Assembly: GCF_000314995.1 (NCBI RefSeq)
Contig: NZ_BAEO01000034.1
Span: forward strand, 1-64,000
Origin: Paraglaciecola arctica BSs20135
Lineage (GTDB): Bacteria > Pseudomonadota > Gammaproteobacteria > Enterobacterales > Alteromonadaceae
Length of the DNA stretch: 64,000 bases
Direction of reading: 5' to 3'
Position 1 is the stretch's first letter, and every line of letters begins with the position of its first letter. This document shows positions 55,592 to 64,000 of this stretch, piece by piece. The position numbers and the translations under genes are program-made. A model generated the notes under the pieces. The model did not search any database. It worked only from the letters and a program-made list of their open reading frames with translations, and was not told the origin of the DNA.

Positions 55592-55718
55592 AAGTGTTAC
55601 ATTAGTCCCAAAATGGGACTGATTCAACAAAAAATAACTAGAAGTAAATGAATGGGGCGTCGTCAAATTAAAGGTTCAGCCAAATCGATAACAGATTTCA
55701 AGTTGGGATAACAGAAAC

Positions 55719-55750
55719 AAAAAAGGCTTATCTTTCGATAAGCCTTTTTT
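55719..55750. terminator. ssrA terminator, perfect stem
   Basis: AAAAAAGGCTTATC (55719-55732) and GATAAGCCTTTTTT (55737-55750) form a 14-bp stem with a TTTC loop, with its T-tract inside the stem on both strands. It lies six bases beyond the tmRNA 3' CCA on the - strand. It can end transcripts in either direction. Confidence 0.9.
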
Positions 55751-55756
55751 GTTATG

Positions 55757-56113
55757 TGGTGGAGCTGGCGGGACTCGAACCCGCGTCCAGAACACGTCAA
55801 CCATCGGTACTACATGCTTATTTTGTCTTTTATTTAACTAATTTGAACTCCGACAAACAGGATTTCTCATAGCGGGCCTAATACTATTTCGCGGTTCACC
55901 CTTAGACAAGGTTCCCTCGCTATCCTGCTGGGATGACCTTCCGAACCTCTACTAGCAGAAAGAGTATGAGTGGAAGGGCACTGCCGGTTATTAAGCGGCT
56001 AGTGCGTAGTTTTCGTCGTTTGCGACTATTTAAATGCGGCTTTTATAGAGGCAAACCGCTCCTCTGCATGCACCTAAAGCTTCTAGAGTCCTGTCGAATC
56101 CATAATCAGCCCC
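55757..56113 (-). ncRNA. ssrA: Transfer-messenger RNA
   Basis: This 357-nt RNA rescues stalled ribosomes. The 5' end GGGGCTGATTATGGATTCGA (from 56113) and the 3' tRNA-like end (GGTTCGAGTCCCGCC then AGCTCCACCA, ending at 55757) pair to form the alanine-tRNA-like domain. The tag frame starts at the resume GCA (56023) and encodes ANDENYALAA followed by TAA TAA, giving the tag A-ANDENYALAA. A precise promoter lies upstream and a perfect terminator downstream. smpB is 480 bp further upstream on the same strand. Confidence 0.97.
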
Positions 56114-56144
56114 AAGGTGTTGGTTGCAAACTACCAACGAGGGG

Positions 56145-56172
56145 ATTATAGCATAGGCCAGTTAGCTGTGAA
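56145..56172 (-). promoter_or_regulatory. Promoter of ssrA (sigma70-like)
   Basis: On the - strand, TTCACA (56172-56167) and TATAAT (56150-56145) are 16 bp apart. The -10 is 32 nt upstream of the mature tmRNA 5' end, which leaves a short precursor for RNase P. The -10 is a perfect consensus. Confidence 0.8.
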
Positions 56173-56514
56173 TACAGTGTTTATGCAAATGTTGTTACAA
56201 AGCTTGTGTGAAAGGGAGCTAAGTCAATATATCGGCTATAAAACACGCATGTTCGGACAGTTATCAGCCTATAACCACTTTAATTTTCACTTCATTTACC
56301 TTATACATATGGCCAAGTACAAAAAATTTCTTAGTAAAAGCATTTTGAAAGATAAATTTAGCGGCTTGTGAATATTTATCCGGTACTGAGCTGAAGTGTT
56401 ATACAAAGAGTGGGCGGACTGGATATGAGGGGATTATTATCAGTAACGTGATTTGGGTTGAAGGGGATGTTAATCCCCAGCTGAATTTGGATCGAAAGGG
56501 GTATCGAAAAATAG
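56173..56514. other. Gap between ssrA and the smpB terminator
   Basis: About 340 bp hold no convincing gene. The only structure is a small hairpin GGGGAT/ATCCCC (56463-56468 and 56473-56478). An 84-codon + strand frame here has no ribosome site and overlaps the ssrA promoter, so I do not call it. Confidence 0.35.
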
Positions 56515-56550
56515 CAGGCATTAAATACTGATTTTATTCTTTAATGCCTG
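56515..56550 (-). terminator. smpB terminator
   Basis: CAGGCATTAAA (56515-56525) and TTTAATGCCTG (56540-56550) form an 11-bp stem with a 14-nt loop, 45 nt beyond the smpB stop. On the - strand it is followed by CTATTTTT, a usable T-tract. Confidence 0.75.
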
Positions 56551-56595
56551 TTTAATATGAGCACGCTAAATAAATATGCGGTTGATGAGTTGGCG

Positions 56596-57072
56596 TTATG
56601 CCTTATGTTTCATCATGCGTTCTTTATCACGGGCCCAATCACGATCTTTTACTGCATCTCGCTTGTCATGTTCTTGTTTACCTTTACCTAAGTAGACTTC
56701 GACTTTTACCCAGTTTTTCTTCCAGTACATGGCAGTGGCAATAATCGAATAACCTTGGCGTTCAACTGAGCCGATTAACTTGTCTAACTCCCGTTTCTTG
56801 AGCAATAACTTACGTTTACGAGTAGGGTCACATACTACGTGGCTAGACGCTTGGTTTAGCGGTTGTATGGTTGAACCAATGAGAAAGGCTTCACCTTTTT
56901 CAATAGTGACGTAACTTTCTGAAATATTAATGTTACCAGAACGAATGCTTTTCACTTCCCAACCTTGCAATGACATACCACATTCGAGTTTGTCTTGAAG
57001 GTTGTATTCGTGGCGGGCTTTTTTATTAAGCGCTATGGTGCTATTTGTAGATTTTGAGTTCTTTTTATTCAT
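56596..57072 (-). CDS. smpB: SsrA-binding protein SmpB
   Basis: This 158-aa protein binds tmRNA and delivers it to stalled ribosomes. It has the OB-fold core ([26 protein letters not shown], then [17 protein letters not shown], then the basic C-terminal tail [14 protein letters not shown] that lies in the mRNA channel). Length is typical (about 160). Its partner ssrA is 480 bp downstream in the same orientation. It is divergent from ratA. Confidence 0.97.
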   Translation of the reverse strand: MNKKNSKSTNSTIALNKKARHEYNLQDKLECGMSLQGWEVKSIRSGNINISESYVTIEKGEAFLIGSTIQPLNQASSHVVCDPTRKRKLLLKKRELDKLIGSVERQGYSIIATAMYWKKNWVKVEVYLGKGKQEHDKRDAVKDRDWARDKERMMKHKA

Positions 57073-57198
57073 AGGGCGGTATTATAGAGATTGTGTGTTG
57101 TGGTACAACAAAAATTCATCGTATTGAAAAAGTAATGGATTTAAATGACTTATGTTAATCTACTGCGGTTTTAAATCTTGACCAATTAGGGAGTGTGA

Positions 57199-57630
57199 AT
57201 GGCGAATGTATCTCGCAGTGCGTTAGTTGCCTATAGTGCTGAATCGATGTTCGATTTGATTAATGACGTACAGCTGTACCCAGAATTTATCCCCGGATGT
57301 GCTGAAACTAAGGTTTTGCAACAAGATAATGACAATATGCGAGCATCCATTCTCATTTCAAAGGCCGGTGTTAAACAATGGTTTACCACACACAACACCC
57401 TTAAGCGTGGCGAGTTTATCCAAATGAACTTAGTTGATGGGCCTTTTTCACGCTTAACAGGTGGCTGGACTATTACGTCACTTAGTGAGTCGGGCTGTAA
57501 AATAGAATTAAATTTAGATTTTGCTTTTTCAAGTAAATTAGTTGAAATGGCTTTTGGGCGAGTATTTAACTCGATTGCTGCCAATATGGTGATCGCTTTT
57601 ACAGAGCGCGCCAAACAGGTATACGGCTAG
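57199..57630 (+). CDS. ratA: RatA-type START-domain protein
   Basis: This 143-aa START/polyketide-cyclase-like fold protein is related to RatA, a toxin that inhibits ribosome subunit joining, and to CoQ10-binding proteins. Family marks are SAESMFDLINDVQLYPEFIPGCAETKV near the N-terminus and a terminal helix. It is divergent from smpB, as in E. coli. rnfH begins 16 bases after its stop. Confidence 0.9.
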   Translation: MANVSRSALVAYSAESMFDLINDVQLYPEFIPGCAETKVLQQDNDNMRASILISKAGVKQWFTTHNTLKRGEFIQMNLVDGPFSRLTGGWTITSLSESGCKIELNLDFAFSSKLVEMAFGRVFNSIAANMVIAFTERAKQVYG

Positions 57631-57646
57631 AGGTTAATAAGAGCAT

Positions 57647-57994
57647 ATGACAGACCAACAAATATCCCTTGAAGTGGTTTACGGGACACCCGAAAAACAA
57701 GCTTTACTTGAAGTGGTAGTTGAAAAAGGTACCACAGTTGAACAAGCTATTTTGGCGTCGGGGATTATGAAACGTTTTCCAGATATCAATCTTGAAGTAT
57801 TAAAAGTAGGCATTTGGAATCGCACTTGTAAATTAACTGACCTACCTAAAAAAGGTGACAGAATTGAAATCTATCGCCCGCTGATTGCCGATCCTAAAGA
57901 AGCTAGACGTCGCCGCGCTGAAAAAGCGGTAGATGAGGGTAGGGCGAATAGAGTGACTGGGGGAAGAGCGAAGGTTACTGTGAATAAAGAATAG
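57647..57994 (+). CDS. rnfH: RnfH family ubiquitin-like protein
   Basis: This 115-aa protein has a beta-grasp domain (ISLEVVYGTPEKQALLEVVVEKGTTVEQAILASGI, then IEIYRPLIADPKEARRRRA), typical of RnfH/RatB. It follows ratA by 16 bases in the standard pair. The ParE toxin gene ends three bases beyond its stop on the opposite strand. Confidence 0.93.
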   Translation: MTDQQISLEVVYGTPEKQALLEVVVEKGTTVEQAILASGIMKRFPDINLEVLKVGIWNRTCKLTDLPKKGDRIEIYRPLIADPKEARRRRAEKAVDEGRANRVTGGRAKVTVNKE

Positions 57995-57997
57995 TGG

Positions 57998-58297
57998 TTA
58001 TAGGTGTTTTTTAGGTAACATTTTTGTATGTAATATGCGGATGATAAATATATCGTTTTTTCGTTCCCTATAATAAATTATGTGACTGATATAACGGTAG
58101 TAAAGGTAAGTTTGTTGTGTTTCACCATGAATGAACCTTCGGCCTAATTTGGGAGCCAGACTTATTTTTATTAGTGCTTCAGCTAAGCCCTCTAAATATT
58201 TGTCAGTTTGCACTTCTCCAAAATCAGCCATACTTCTTTTGGTAATATGATTGATATCCTTTTCAGCCTGTTTGGAGTTGGTATAGCTATTGGGCAT
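57998..58297 (-). CDS. parE: ParE-type toxin
   Basis: This 99-aa RelE/ParE-superfamily toxin poisons DNA gyrase in characterised members. It has the N-terminal helix AEKDINHITKRSMADFG, the strand segment APKLGRRFIHGETQ, and the terminal IFIIRILHTKM. It overlaps the antitoxin gene by 11 bases. It ends three bases from the convergent rnfH stop, so the module sits tightly behind ratA-rnfH. Confidence 0.85.
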   Translation of the reverse strand: MPNSYTNSKQAEKDINHITKRSMADFGEVQTDKYLEGLAEALIKISLAPKLGRRFIHGETQQTYLYYRYISHIIYYRERKNDIFIIRILHTKMLPKKHL

Positions 58298-58532
58298 GAA
58301 ACTCGGTTTTTGCCATTTTCACAATATCGCTAAATGCTTTTGTGCTTTCGCCACTTTCTTCTCCTTGTGTTAAAGCATTTTGCAGCATTTGTATTTTACT
58401 TTCCTCCTGCTCTAATAAACGTAAAGCTGCTTGTATGGCTTCGCTCGCAGACCCATAACGTCCATTTTCAGTTAGTTGATTTAGAAAGCCTGTAAAATGT
58501 TTTCCTAAACTAATACTGACAGTTTGCGTCAT
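58287..58532 (-). CDS. parD: ParD-type antitoxin
   Basis: This 81-aa protein has an N-terminal ribbon-helix-helix (TVSISLGKHFTGFLNQLTENGRYGSASEAIQAALRLLEQEE) and a flexible C-terminal part that would bind ParE. It is upstream of and overlaps the toxin gene, the usual antitoxin-first order. Both frames are intact. Confidence 0.87.
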   Translation of the reverse strand: MTQTVSISLGKHFTGFLNQLTENGRYGSASEAIQAALRLLEQEESKIQMLQNALTQGEESGESTKAFSDIVKMAKTEFHAQ

Positions 58533-58727
58533 AAAATGTACCTATACTTTAAGTTCTTAAGTTTGAATCTCTATTATAGTCGTTTTCAAACGGTAAAAAT
58601 AACTTCTTTAGACAGTGCCATTTGGAATGATGTTCTTGGGATTGAGTTTTGACTGTTTCTTCCTTGTTATAAATACTAGTTTTAAGGTTATAGTTACTAG
58701 CCCCATACAACATGTTTAGGTGGTGAA

Positions 58728-59382
58728 TTGAAAATACGAACGTTAGTTAAAGGTATTCTGTTGATAACACTATTTATTATTGGTGTGGTTTTTCTATTGT
58801 CTTATCTATACGCATATTCGGAGAATAGTAATTTTGAAGAGATGCGAAAAAAAATCACTACTTAATTGCGAACAACTACCTTTGCATTGCCTGATTAGAG
58901 AAAGTGATGAAGCAGGTATTAACGCCTACATCCAGTCAAAAGCTGATATAGAATTAAAAGATGGGTGGGGGCGTTCTGCACTATTTTGGGCTATTAAGAA
59001 AGAAAAGCTTGAATATGTCGATATTCTTTTAGCTGCGGGTGCGGATCCTAATGCACGGGATGAACAAGGAAAAAGGGTTTTACTAGTCGCCATAACGTCC
59101 GGGTTTACCAAGGTTGCCGATAAACTTATTACCTATGGAGCGGATGTTAACGGTCTAACTGATATTTATTCTAAGCAGGGATTGTTGCACTATTGTGTTC
59201 ACAGAAATGGAGAACGCTGTGTAGTTTATCTGTTAGAAAATGGTGCAGATATCACCATAAAAGATGGATACGGGTTTACAGTGATTGAAAGAGTTGAAAT
59301 GAATAATTCTATTTCTGACAATATTAGGACACTCATAAGGGATGCTGCGAAGACGCAAACAGCGCCAAATGTTGATGAATAA
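58728..59382 (+). pseudogene. Membrane-anchored ankyrin-repeat gene split by a frameshift at an A8 run
   Basis: A TTG at 58728 with an AGGTGG site starts a frame with a clear membrane anchor (KIRTLVKGILLITLFIIGVVFLLSYLYAY). It ends after 45 codons at 58865, in a run of eight A (58847-58854). Removing one A joins it to the ankyrin frame, which continues RKKSLLNCEQLPLH. The ankyrin part holds about three repeats (LKDGWGRSALFWAIKKEKLEYVDILLAAGADPNARDEQGK, and so on). The 200-aa frame from 58780 reads the anchor region in the wrong frame. It may be a true frameshift, a homopolymer sequencing error, or slippage-controlled expression. Confidence 0.72.
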
Positions 59383-59511
59383 TGAGCAAGTCGTGAAACA
59401 GTAAATCTGCTCAACAAGCTTTGATGCACTATTAGGAAGCAGTACAGGTTAATAAAATTACGAAAACTATTTGGTATTGCCGAACAGTATTTGCCAGTGG
59501 AGGGTTTTATC

Positions 59512-59592
59512 GTGAAAAACAAACGTAATAACAAGATGTTTGCAGTTGTTAAATGCGCTTTGAACAGTGCAGACCTTGAACGGGTAGATTAA
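59512..59592 (+). CDS. Possible 26-aa small ORF
   Basis: A GTG at 59512 has a GTGGAGGG site eight bases upstream and encodes a 26-aa basic peptide (MKNKRNNKMFAVVKCALNSA then ends). It lies 130 bp behind the ankyrin gene. The product is too short to judge, so this is a weak call based only on the ribosome site. Confidence 0.2.
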   Translation: MKNKRNNKMFAVVKCALNSADLERVD

Positions 59593-59623
59593 TGATGGCG
59601 CGGCGCTTGAGTCCTCGCCATCA
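59593..59623. terminator. Hairpin between ankyrin and yggL genes
   Basis: TGATGGCG (59593-59600) and CGCCATCA (59616-59623) form an 8-bp stem with a 15-nt loop in the convergent gap. No T-tract follows, so it is a weak terminator candidate. Confidence 0.35.
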
Positions 59624-59659
59624 GTTATCTAATTGGCATATTACAAGTTAGCTGGAGGC

Positions 59660-59998
59660 TTACAATTCGTAAAACGCATCCACCAACTTACCAATTTTCA
59701 CATCTTTCACGATTTTGTGACTATTCATTAAAGTTTCGACAGACGTTCTGTTTTCTTCAGTGGCGTTACCATAACGATCTGCTGAGGTGACAAACCCTTC
59801 GAATGTCTCGCTGTCGTTCTCAATTGTCATATAAAGATGTTGAGTACCGACTAGTTCTTCCAAACTATCAAAAAACAGGCCGTAATCGGCTTCTGATGCT
59901 TTGTCTAACGTACAGCTAAACTCAAAGCCTAAAATGGCCCATTCGTCTAAATGCATTTTTTTTCGTTGACGTCTATTTCTGCTTGGTTGTTGTGACAT
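59660..59998 (-). CDS. yggL: YggL family 50S-associated protein
   Basis: This 112-aa protein carries the DUF469/YggL entry motif RNRRQRKKMHLDEWAILGFEF. E. coli YggL binds the 50S subunit. Length and the central FxxxxxxLxxxxF pattern fit. The C-terminal half is less conserved than usual. It is a singleton on the - strand. Confidence 0.8.
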   Translation of the reverse strand: MSQQPSRNRRQRKKMHLDEWAILGFEFSCTLDKASEADYGLFFDSLEELVGTQHLYMTIENDSETFEGFVTSADRYGNATEENRTSVETLMNSHKIVKDVKIGKLVDAFYEL

Positions 59999-60217
59999 TA
60001 TATTACCTATAGAAGTTAAAATGGATTGATAACAATCACCTTTAGCCCAATGTTATAGATCGATGCTAGGTGATGATTGCGCGCATACTAGCAGCTTTTG
60101 AAAATGGGTAGTGAAAGAAAAACAAAAGCGGATAGTTGTTAGGTTATAATGGCGAAAATGATGAGGCAAGTTGTACGTCTTATTCCTAAATACCCTTACT
60201 TTTAACAAGACATTCCC

Positions 60218-60373
60218 ATGAATAAACAAAAAAAATTAAAACAAATACACCAAAAACGTCTGAAAACGGCCAAAGCTAAACGTAATCCGAGTAAAAAATC
60301 CTCTTATATTTGTAAAGCTGATCGGCAAAAGCTTGAAGACCTAGAGGTATTAGCACCCCATAACATCCCATAG
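60218..60373 (+). CDS. DUF2986-like 51-aa protein
   Basis: This 51-aa basic protein begins MNKQKKLKQIHQKRLKTA and continues KRNPSKKSSYICKADRQKLE, matching the DUF2986 family of short Lys-rich proteins common in marine gammaproteobacteria. Function is unknown. It lies between divergent and convergent genes with no partner. Only a weak ribosome site (ACAAGA) precedes it. Confidence 0.7.
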   Translation: MNKQKKLKQIHQKRLKTAKAKRNPSKKSSYICKADRQKLEDLEVLAPHNIP

Positions 60374-60393
60374 CGGTATAGTATTGCTTACTT

Positions 60394-61077
60394 TTAAAAT
60401 CGTAATCCTAGCGCCTCACATATAAACTTTTGAAATGGCTGGGCACGTCCAAAACGACTGGCCACCATTTTGCAAAAATCAGCTTGATACAAATCACTTT
60501 CTTGTAGAGGGCATAGGGCAATAAAGTCTTTGCGTTTTATCTCTTCAATCAATTCATGTTCTTTGTCATAACCTTTAGGTGGGCGCGTTAACTTAGTGCC
60601 TGCCAATTCATAAAGCTCGGTAAAGGGTTGATGATTAATGGCATCTAAATAAGGACCTGGTTTGGTCACTATATGATCTCGAATGGCGGCCAAAGAATCT
60701 CTATCTGGACGCCAAGTGCCCACACCTAAAAAAATATCGTCAGCGGCTATATGCAGATAAAATCCAGGGGCGTGCACGTCCTTACCCACTTCGTGGCGAA
60801 ACTGTATGCCGACATTGGTTTTATACGGCGATTTGTCTTTAGAAAATCTAACATCACGATAGACTCGCATCAGCGAACCGCCCATTTTTTTGGGGCTGGC
60901 TTCATAGTGGGGTGAAATAAGCCGGATCCATTGATCCATTTGTTCGATAAATGCGAGGGCAGGGGAGCGAACGTGATCTTCGTACTGTTGTTTATGATCG
61001 TTAAACCAGTCACGGTTGTTGTTGTTTTGTAAGTCGCGCATAAACTTCATCAATGAAGGTTCGAAATGATTGAACAT
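60394..61077 (-). CDS. DUF2461 family protein
   Basis: This 227-aa protein belongs to DUF2461 (TIGR02453). Family marks are FLRDLQNNNNRDWFNDHKQQYEDHVR-type N-terminus and RVYRDVRFSKDKSPYKTNVGIQFRH. Later segments include AGFYLHIAADDIFLGVGTWRPDRDSLAAIRDHI. No catalytic role is established. It lies four bases beyond the ppsR stop, in the same direction, and is probably co-transcribed. Confidence 0.88.
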   Translation of the reverse strand: MFNHFEPSLMKFMRDLQNNNNRDWFNDHKQQYEDHVRSPALAFIEQMDQWIRLISPHYEASPKKMGGSLMRVYRDVRFSKDKSPYKTNVGIQFRHEVGKDVHAPGFYLHIAADDIFLGVGTWRPDRDSLAAIRDHIVTKPGPYLDAINHQPFTELYELAGTKLTRPPKGYDKEHELIEEIKRKDFIALCPLQESDLYQADFCKMVASRFGRAQPFQKFICEALGLRF

Positions 61078-61081
61078 AGTG

Positions 61082-61894
61082 TTAATACTTCTTACGTTGT
61101 AAGCCTGTTGTAGCTAAAATTTTGGCTGAAATCTCTTCAATTGAAAAGCGCGTGCTATTCAGAAAAGGGATTTTTTCTTTGCGGTATAAATTTTCGACTT
61201 CTCGTAATTCCATACGACATTGCTTCAAGGATGCATATTTACTATTGGCGCGCCGTTCTGAGCGAATTTGGTGCAATCTGTCTGCTTGAATAGTCAGTCC
61301 AAACAATTTGTCTTTAAAGCGCCGTAAAGAGGCGGGTAATCGCAAAATGTCACCCATGTCGTCTTCGGTGAAAGGATAATTAGCGGCTTTAATGCCGTAT
61401 TGTAGTGCTAAATATAGACTGGTTGGGGTTTTACCTGAGCGAGATACGCCGACTAAAATAATATCTGCTTCGTGATAATCTTTTAGATTGGAACCATCGT
61501 CATTTGCTAATGCATAGTTAACCGCTTCAATTCGAATATCGTAAGTTTTTTCATGAATACTATGAGTACGATGTTTTTCTGGCTTAGATGGCACACCTAA
61601 AACTTTTTCTAATGGCGCCACAAACTGATCCAAAAAATTGTAATTTATGCCCACTGATTTAGAAACAATCTTGCGTACTTCGATATTGACTATAGTGTAA
61701 AACACTAAAGGTCTTTGATCGTCATCTTGAAAACTTTCAGATATTTTTCGAACGACCTCAATGGCCTCTTCTGTGGTTTCGACGAAGGGAATCGTAATGT
61801 GTTTGAACTCGATCGTAAACAGGGAGAGCAATGCGTGGCCAAACACCTCCGCAGTAATGGCTGTTCCATCCGAAATATAATAGGCAGTTCTCAA
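61082..61894 (-). CDS. ppsR: PEP synthase regulatory protein (kinase/pyrophosphorylase)
   Basis: This 270-aa bifunctional regulator (DUF299) phosphorylates and dephosphorylates PEP synthase. The P-loop GVSRSGKT occupies residues 149-156 and the N-terminal start RTAYYISDGTAITAE is typical. It is divergent from ppsA, its target, across a 208-bp region that should carry both promoters. Length matches the family. Confidence 0.95.
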   Translation of the reverse strand: MRTAYYISDGTAITAEVFGHALLSLFTIEFKHITIPFVETTEEAIEVVRKISESFQDDDQRPLVFYTIVNIEVRKIVSKSVGINYNFLDQFVAPLEKVLGVPSKPEKHRTHSIHEKTYDIRIEAVNYALANDDGSNLKDYHEADIILVGVSRSGKTPTSLYLALQYGIKAANYPFTEDDMGDILRLPASLRRFKDKLFGLTIQADRLHQIRSERRANSKYASLKQCRMELREVENLYRKEKIPFLNSTRFSIEEISAKILATTGLQRKKY

Positions 61895-62102
61895 AACATT
61901 TCCTTAACAATGGTGTAATTTAATTACGAAAAATAATAAAGTTTTACTTTTATAACAACAACATTCTAAAATCACCCTAACAACTATTAAGTGGTTATAA
62001 GGATCTCGTTTTTTATGCTGGTATTAACAGTTCAAATTAAGACGATTTGCCTAACCTAACACGATTTTTAAATTAGCAAACAATCATTTGGAGAAAGTGA
62101 GA

Positions 62103-64000
62103 ATGCAAGAACACGTTTTGTGGTACCAACAACTAGGAATGGGAGATGTTGGGGTAGTTGGCGGCAAAAACGCGTCGTTGGGCGAGATGATTTCAAATTT
62201 AGCCAATGCAGGAGTGCAAGTTCCTGGAGGATTTGCGACCACAGCCCATGCATTTAATTTATTTCTCGAACAAAGTGGCTTAGAAGCTCGTATTCATGTT
62301 TTGTTAGATGACTTAGATATCGAAGACATTGCCGCCTTAGGTAAAGCCGGCGAAACCATTCGTAACTGGATCATCGAGACACCTTTTCTACCAGAGCTAG
62401 AAAATGCCATACGTACTGCTTTTGTAACCTTACAAGGGGAGGCTGGTGATGAAGCTTCATTTGCTGTGCGCTCCTCAGCAACAGCAGAAGACATGCCTGA
62501 TGCTTCTTTTGCTGGTCAACAAGAAACCTTTTTAAACGTGAAGGGTTATGACTCTGTCATGGTCGCCATCAAACACGTATTTGCTTCACTGTTTAACGAC
62601 AGAGCGATTTCTTATCGAGTACACCAAGGTTACGACCACAAAGGTGTAGCTTTGTCTGCAGGCATTCAACGTATGGTACGCAGTGACTGTTCTGCCTCAG
62701 GCGTGATGTTTTCTATTGATACTGAATCCGGTTTTGAAGATGTTGTTTTTATTACTTCATCTTATGGATTAGGTGAAATGGTGGTGCAAGGTGCTGTTAA
62801 CCCAGACGAATTTTATGTACACAAGCCAACCTTGGCTAAAGGCGTTCCTGCTGTAGTACGCAGAAATCTTGGTAGTAAACTGACCAAGATGATTTATTCA
62901 GAAGATTTAGAACACGGCAAACAAGTTGAAATTGTCGATATTGATGCTGCAGACAGTCGTCAATATTCACTTACTGATGACGAGGTTATGGAATTAGCCA
63001 AACAAGCCGTCATCATTGAGAAACATTACAAAAGACCAATGGATATTGAATGGGCCAAAGATGGTATCGATGGCAAACTTTACATAGTGCAAGCTCGTCC
63101 AGAGACAGTGCGCAGCCGTGAAGATATGCAAGTTATTGAACGCTTTATGCTAAAAGGCAAAGCAAAGACTGTATGTGAAGGACGAGCGATTGGTCACAAA
63201 ATTGGCGCTGGTGTAGCAAAAGTGCTCAAAGGCGTGGAAGAAATGGACAAGATCCAACCGGGAGATGTGTTAGTCACTGATATGACCGATCCCGATTGGG
63301 AGCCAATCATGAAAAAAGCGTCGGCAATTGTGACCAACCGTGGCGGACGAACATGCCATGCGGCTATTATCGCCCGTGAACTAGGTATTCCTGCGGTAGT
63401 GGGCTGTGGTAATGCTACTGCTTCCATTGAAAATGGTGACAAAATTACTGTGTCCTGCGCAGAAGGCGATACCGGGTTTATCTATGGTGATGTATTGGAC
63501 TTTGATGTTGTGACATCACGGATTGACTCAATGCCTGAAATCCCACTTAAAGTGATGATGAATGTGGGTAACCCTGATAGAGCCTTCGATTTTGCGCGTT
63601 TACCCCATTCGGGCGTAGGTTTAGCGCGACTTGAGTTTATTATCAATAGAATGATTGGTGTGCACCCTAAAGCACTACTTGATTTTGATAATCAACCCGA
63701 TGAATTAAAAGATGAAATCAACGACATGATAGCTGGCTATGCTTCTCCTGTTGAGTTCTACATCGAAAAATTAGTAGAAGGTATATCCACCATAGCTGCG
63801 GCGTTTTCGCCTGAAAAAGTCATAGTGCGTATGTCTGATTTTAAGTCCAATGAATACTTTAATTTAGTGGGCGGTTATCAATACGAACCCGATGAAGAAA
63901 ATCCTATGCTGGGTTTCCGTGGTGCCAGTCGTTATATTTCAGAGTCATTTCGTGCATGTTTTGCCTTGGAATGTGAAGCGATAAAACGCGTGCGTAACAA
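62103..64000 (+). CDS. ppsA: Phosphoenolpyruvate synthase, 3' end beyond the window
   Basis: This gene runs off the right edge, so about 632 of roughly 790 residues are seen. It makes PEP from pyruvate and ATP for gluconeogenesis. The N-terminal ATP-binding part ([19 protein letters not shown], then [23 protein letters not shown]) is complete. The phosphohistidine domain contains GGRTCHAAI with catalytic His419. The start at 62103 has a GGAGAA site. Regulation by the divergent ppsR product is expected. Confidence 0.97.
   Translation, partial: MQEHVLWYQQLGMGDVGVVGGKNASLGEMISNLANAGVQVPGGFATTAHAFNLFLEQSGLEARIHVLLDDLDIEDIAALGKAGETIRNWIIETPFLPELENAIRTAFVTLQGEAGDEASFAVRSSATAEDMPDASFAGQQETFLNVKGYDSVMVAIKHVFASLFNDRAISYRVHQGYDHKGVALSAGIQRMVRSDCSASGVMFSIDTESGFEDVVFITSSYGLGEMVVQGAVNPDEFYVHKPTLAKGVPAVVRRNLGSKLTKMIYSEDLEHGKQVEIVDIDAADSRQYSLTDDEVMELAKQAVIIEKHYKRPMDIEWAKDGIDGKLYIVQARPETVRSREDMQVIERFMLKGKAKTVCEGRAIGHKIGAGVAKVLKGVEEMDKIQPGDVLVTDMTDPDWEPIMKKASAIVTNRGGRTCHAAIIARELGIPAVVGCGNATASIENGDKITVSCAEGDTGFIYGDVLDFDVVTSRIDSMPEIPLKVMMNVGNPDRAFDFARLPHSGVGLARLEFIINRMIGVHPKALLDFDNQPDELKDEINDMIAGYASPVEFYIEKLVEGISTIAAAFSPEKVIVRMSDFKSNEYFNLVGGYQYEPDEENPMLGFRGASRYISESFRACFALECEAIKRVRN

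Noticed and set aside
55757-55790. A duplicated ssrA 3' end marking the far boundary of an integrated element
   Set aside because: I looked for the tmRNA acceptor-arm sequence near 48.3-49.7 kb and elsewhere and did not see a copy.
56117-56371. 84-codon + strand frame downstream of ssrA
   Set aside because: It overlaps the ssrA promoter, has no ribosome site and no recognisable domain.
1-64000. CRISPR arrays, intact insertion sequences or tRNA genes
   Set aside because: No regularly spaced repeats, transposase frames with terminal inverted repeats, or tRNA-like T-loop sequences were seen apart from the tmRNA acceptor domain.

Overview
The window looks like chromosomal DNA of a marine gammaproteobacterium of the Alteromonadales (Paraglaciecola/Glaciecola-like). 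This is inferred from the moderate-to-low GC content, a TonB-receptor/sulfatase polysaccharide locus, a gammaproteobacterial tmRNA tag (ANDENYALAA), and the ssrA-smpB-ratA-rnfH and ppsR-ppsA neighbourhoods. No tRNA, rRNA, intact IS element or CRISPR array was seen.

Region 1 (1-12,771) is a carbohydrate-use locus, all on the + strand. It holds a TonB-dependent receptor, a beta-helix lipoprotein resembling GH141 with a C-terminal PDZ domain, an S1 sulfatase, a FucP-type sugar/H+ symporter, a mutarotase of the rhamnose/fucose (DUF718) family, and a 1212-aa lipoprotein combining cytochrome c, PA14, beta-propeller and DUF1080 domains. Together they suggest import and surface processing of a sulfated, L-fucose- or deoxyhexose-containing algal glycan.

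Region 2 (12,954-18,118) carries a divergent ATP-grasp protein, a three-gene Gld-type ABC exporter, and an SGNH hydrolase facing it. Region 3 (18,477-24,386) holds acyl-CoA or alcohol enzymes (MaoC hydratase, two SDRs, Fe-dependent alcohol dehydrogenase), an MscS channel and an alpha/beta hydrolase.

Region 4 (24,650-30,279) is accessory. A small Ig-like/regulatory-domain protein, a LysM + peptidoglycan-binding protein, a LysM + JAMM-like (HxHP...SxxD) putative peptidase and an exported orphan partner look like an orphan secreted-effector cassette. An M6 metalloprotease without a visible signal peptide follows.

Region 5 (30,382-44,799, - strand) is a complete nuoA-N operon for respiratory complex I with fused nuoCD, tightly overlapping throughout. 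Region 6 (44,974-48,302) has a ferritin/hemerythrin-like small protein and an acyl-CoA ligase/enoyl-CoA hydratase pair.

Region 7 (48,375-55,591) is an accessory strip ending at the 3' end of ssrA. It contains a zeta-toxin-like kinase with a 52-aa ORF behind it, an AlpA-type regulator remnant in a field of 13-bp repeats, a divergent MBL/hydrolase/AraC unit with a long 16-bp-arm operator, a 56-aa ORF coupled to a 654-aa PD-(D/E)xK nuclease, and a higBA module whose toxin has a nonsense codon. This strip and the LysM/JAMM cassette are the best places to look for undescribed biology.

Region 8 (55,719-64,000) is core trans-translation and housekeeping: ssrA with a clear promoter and terminator, smpB, ratA-rnfH, parDE, a frameshifted membrane-ankyrin gene, yggL, a DUF2986 mini-gene, a DUF2461 gene, ppsR, and the first two thirds of ppsA, which runs off the end.
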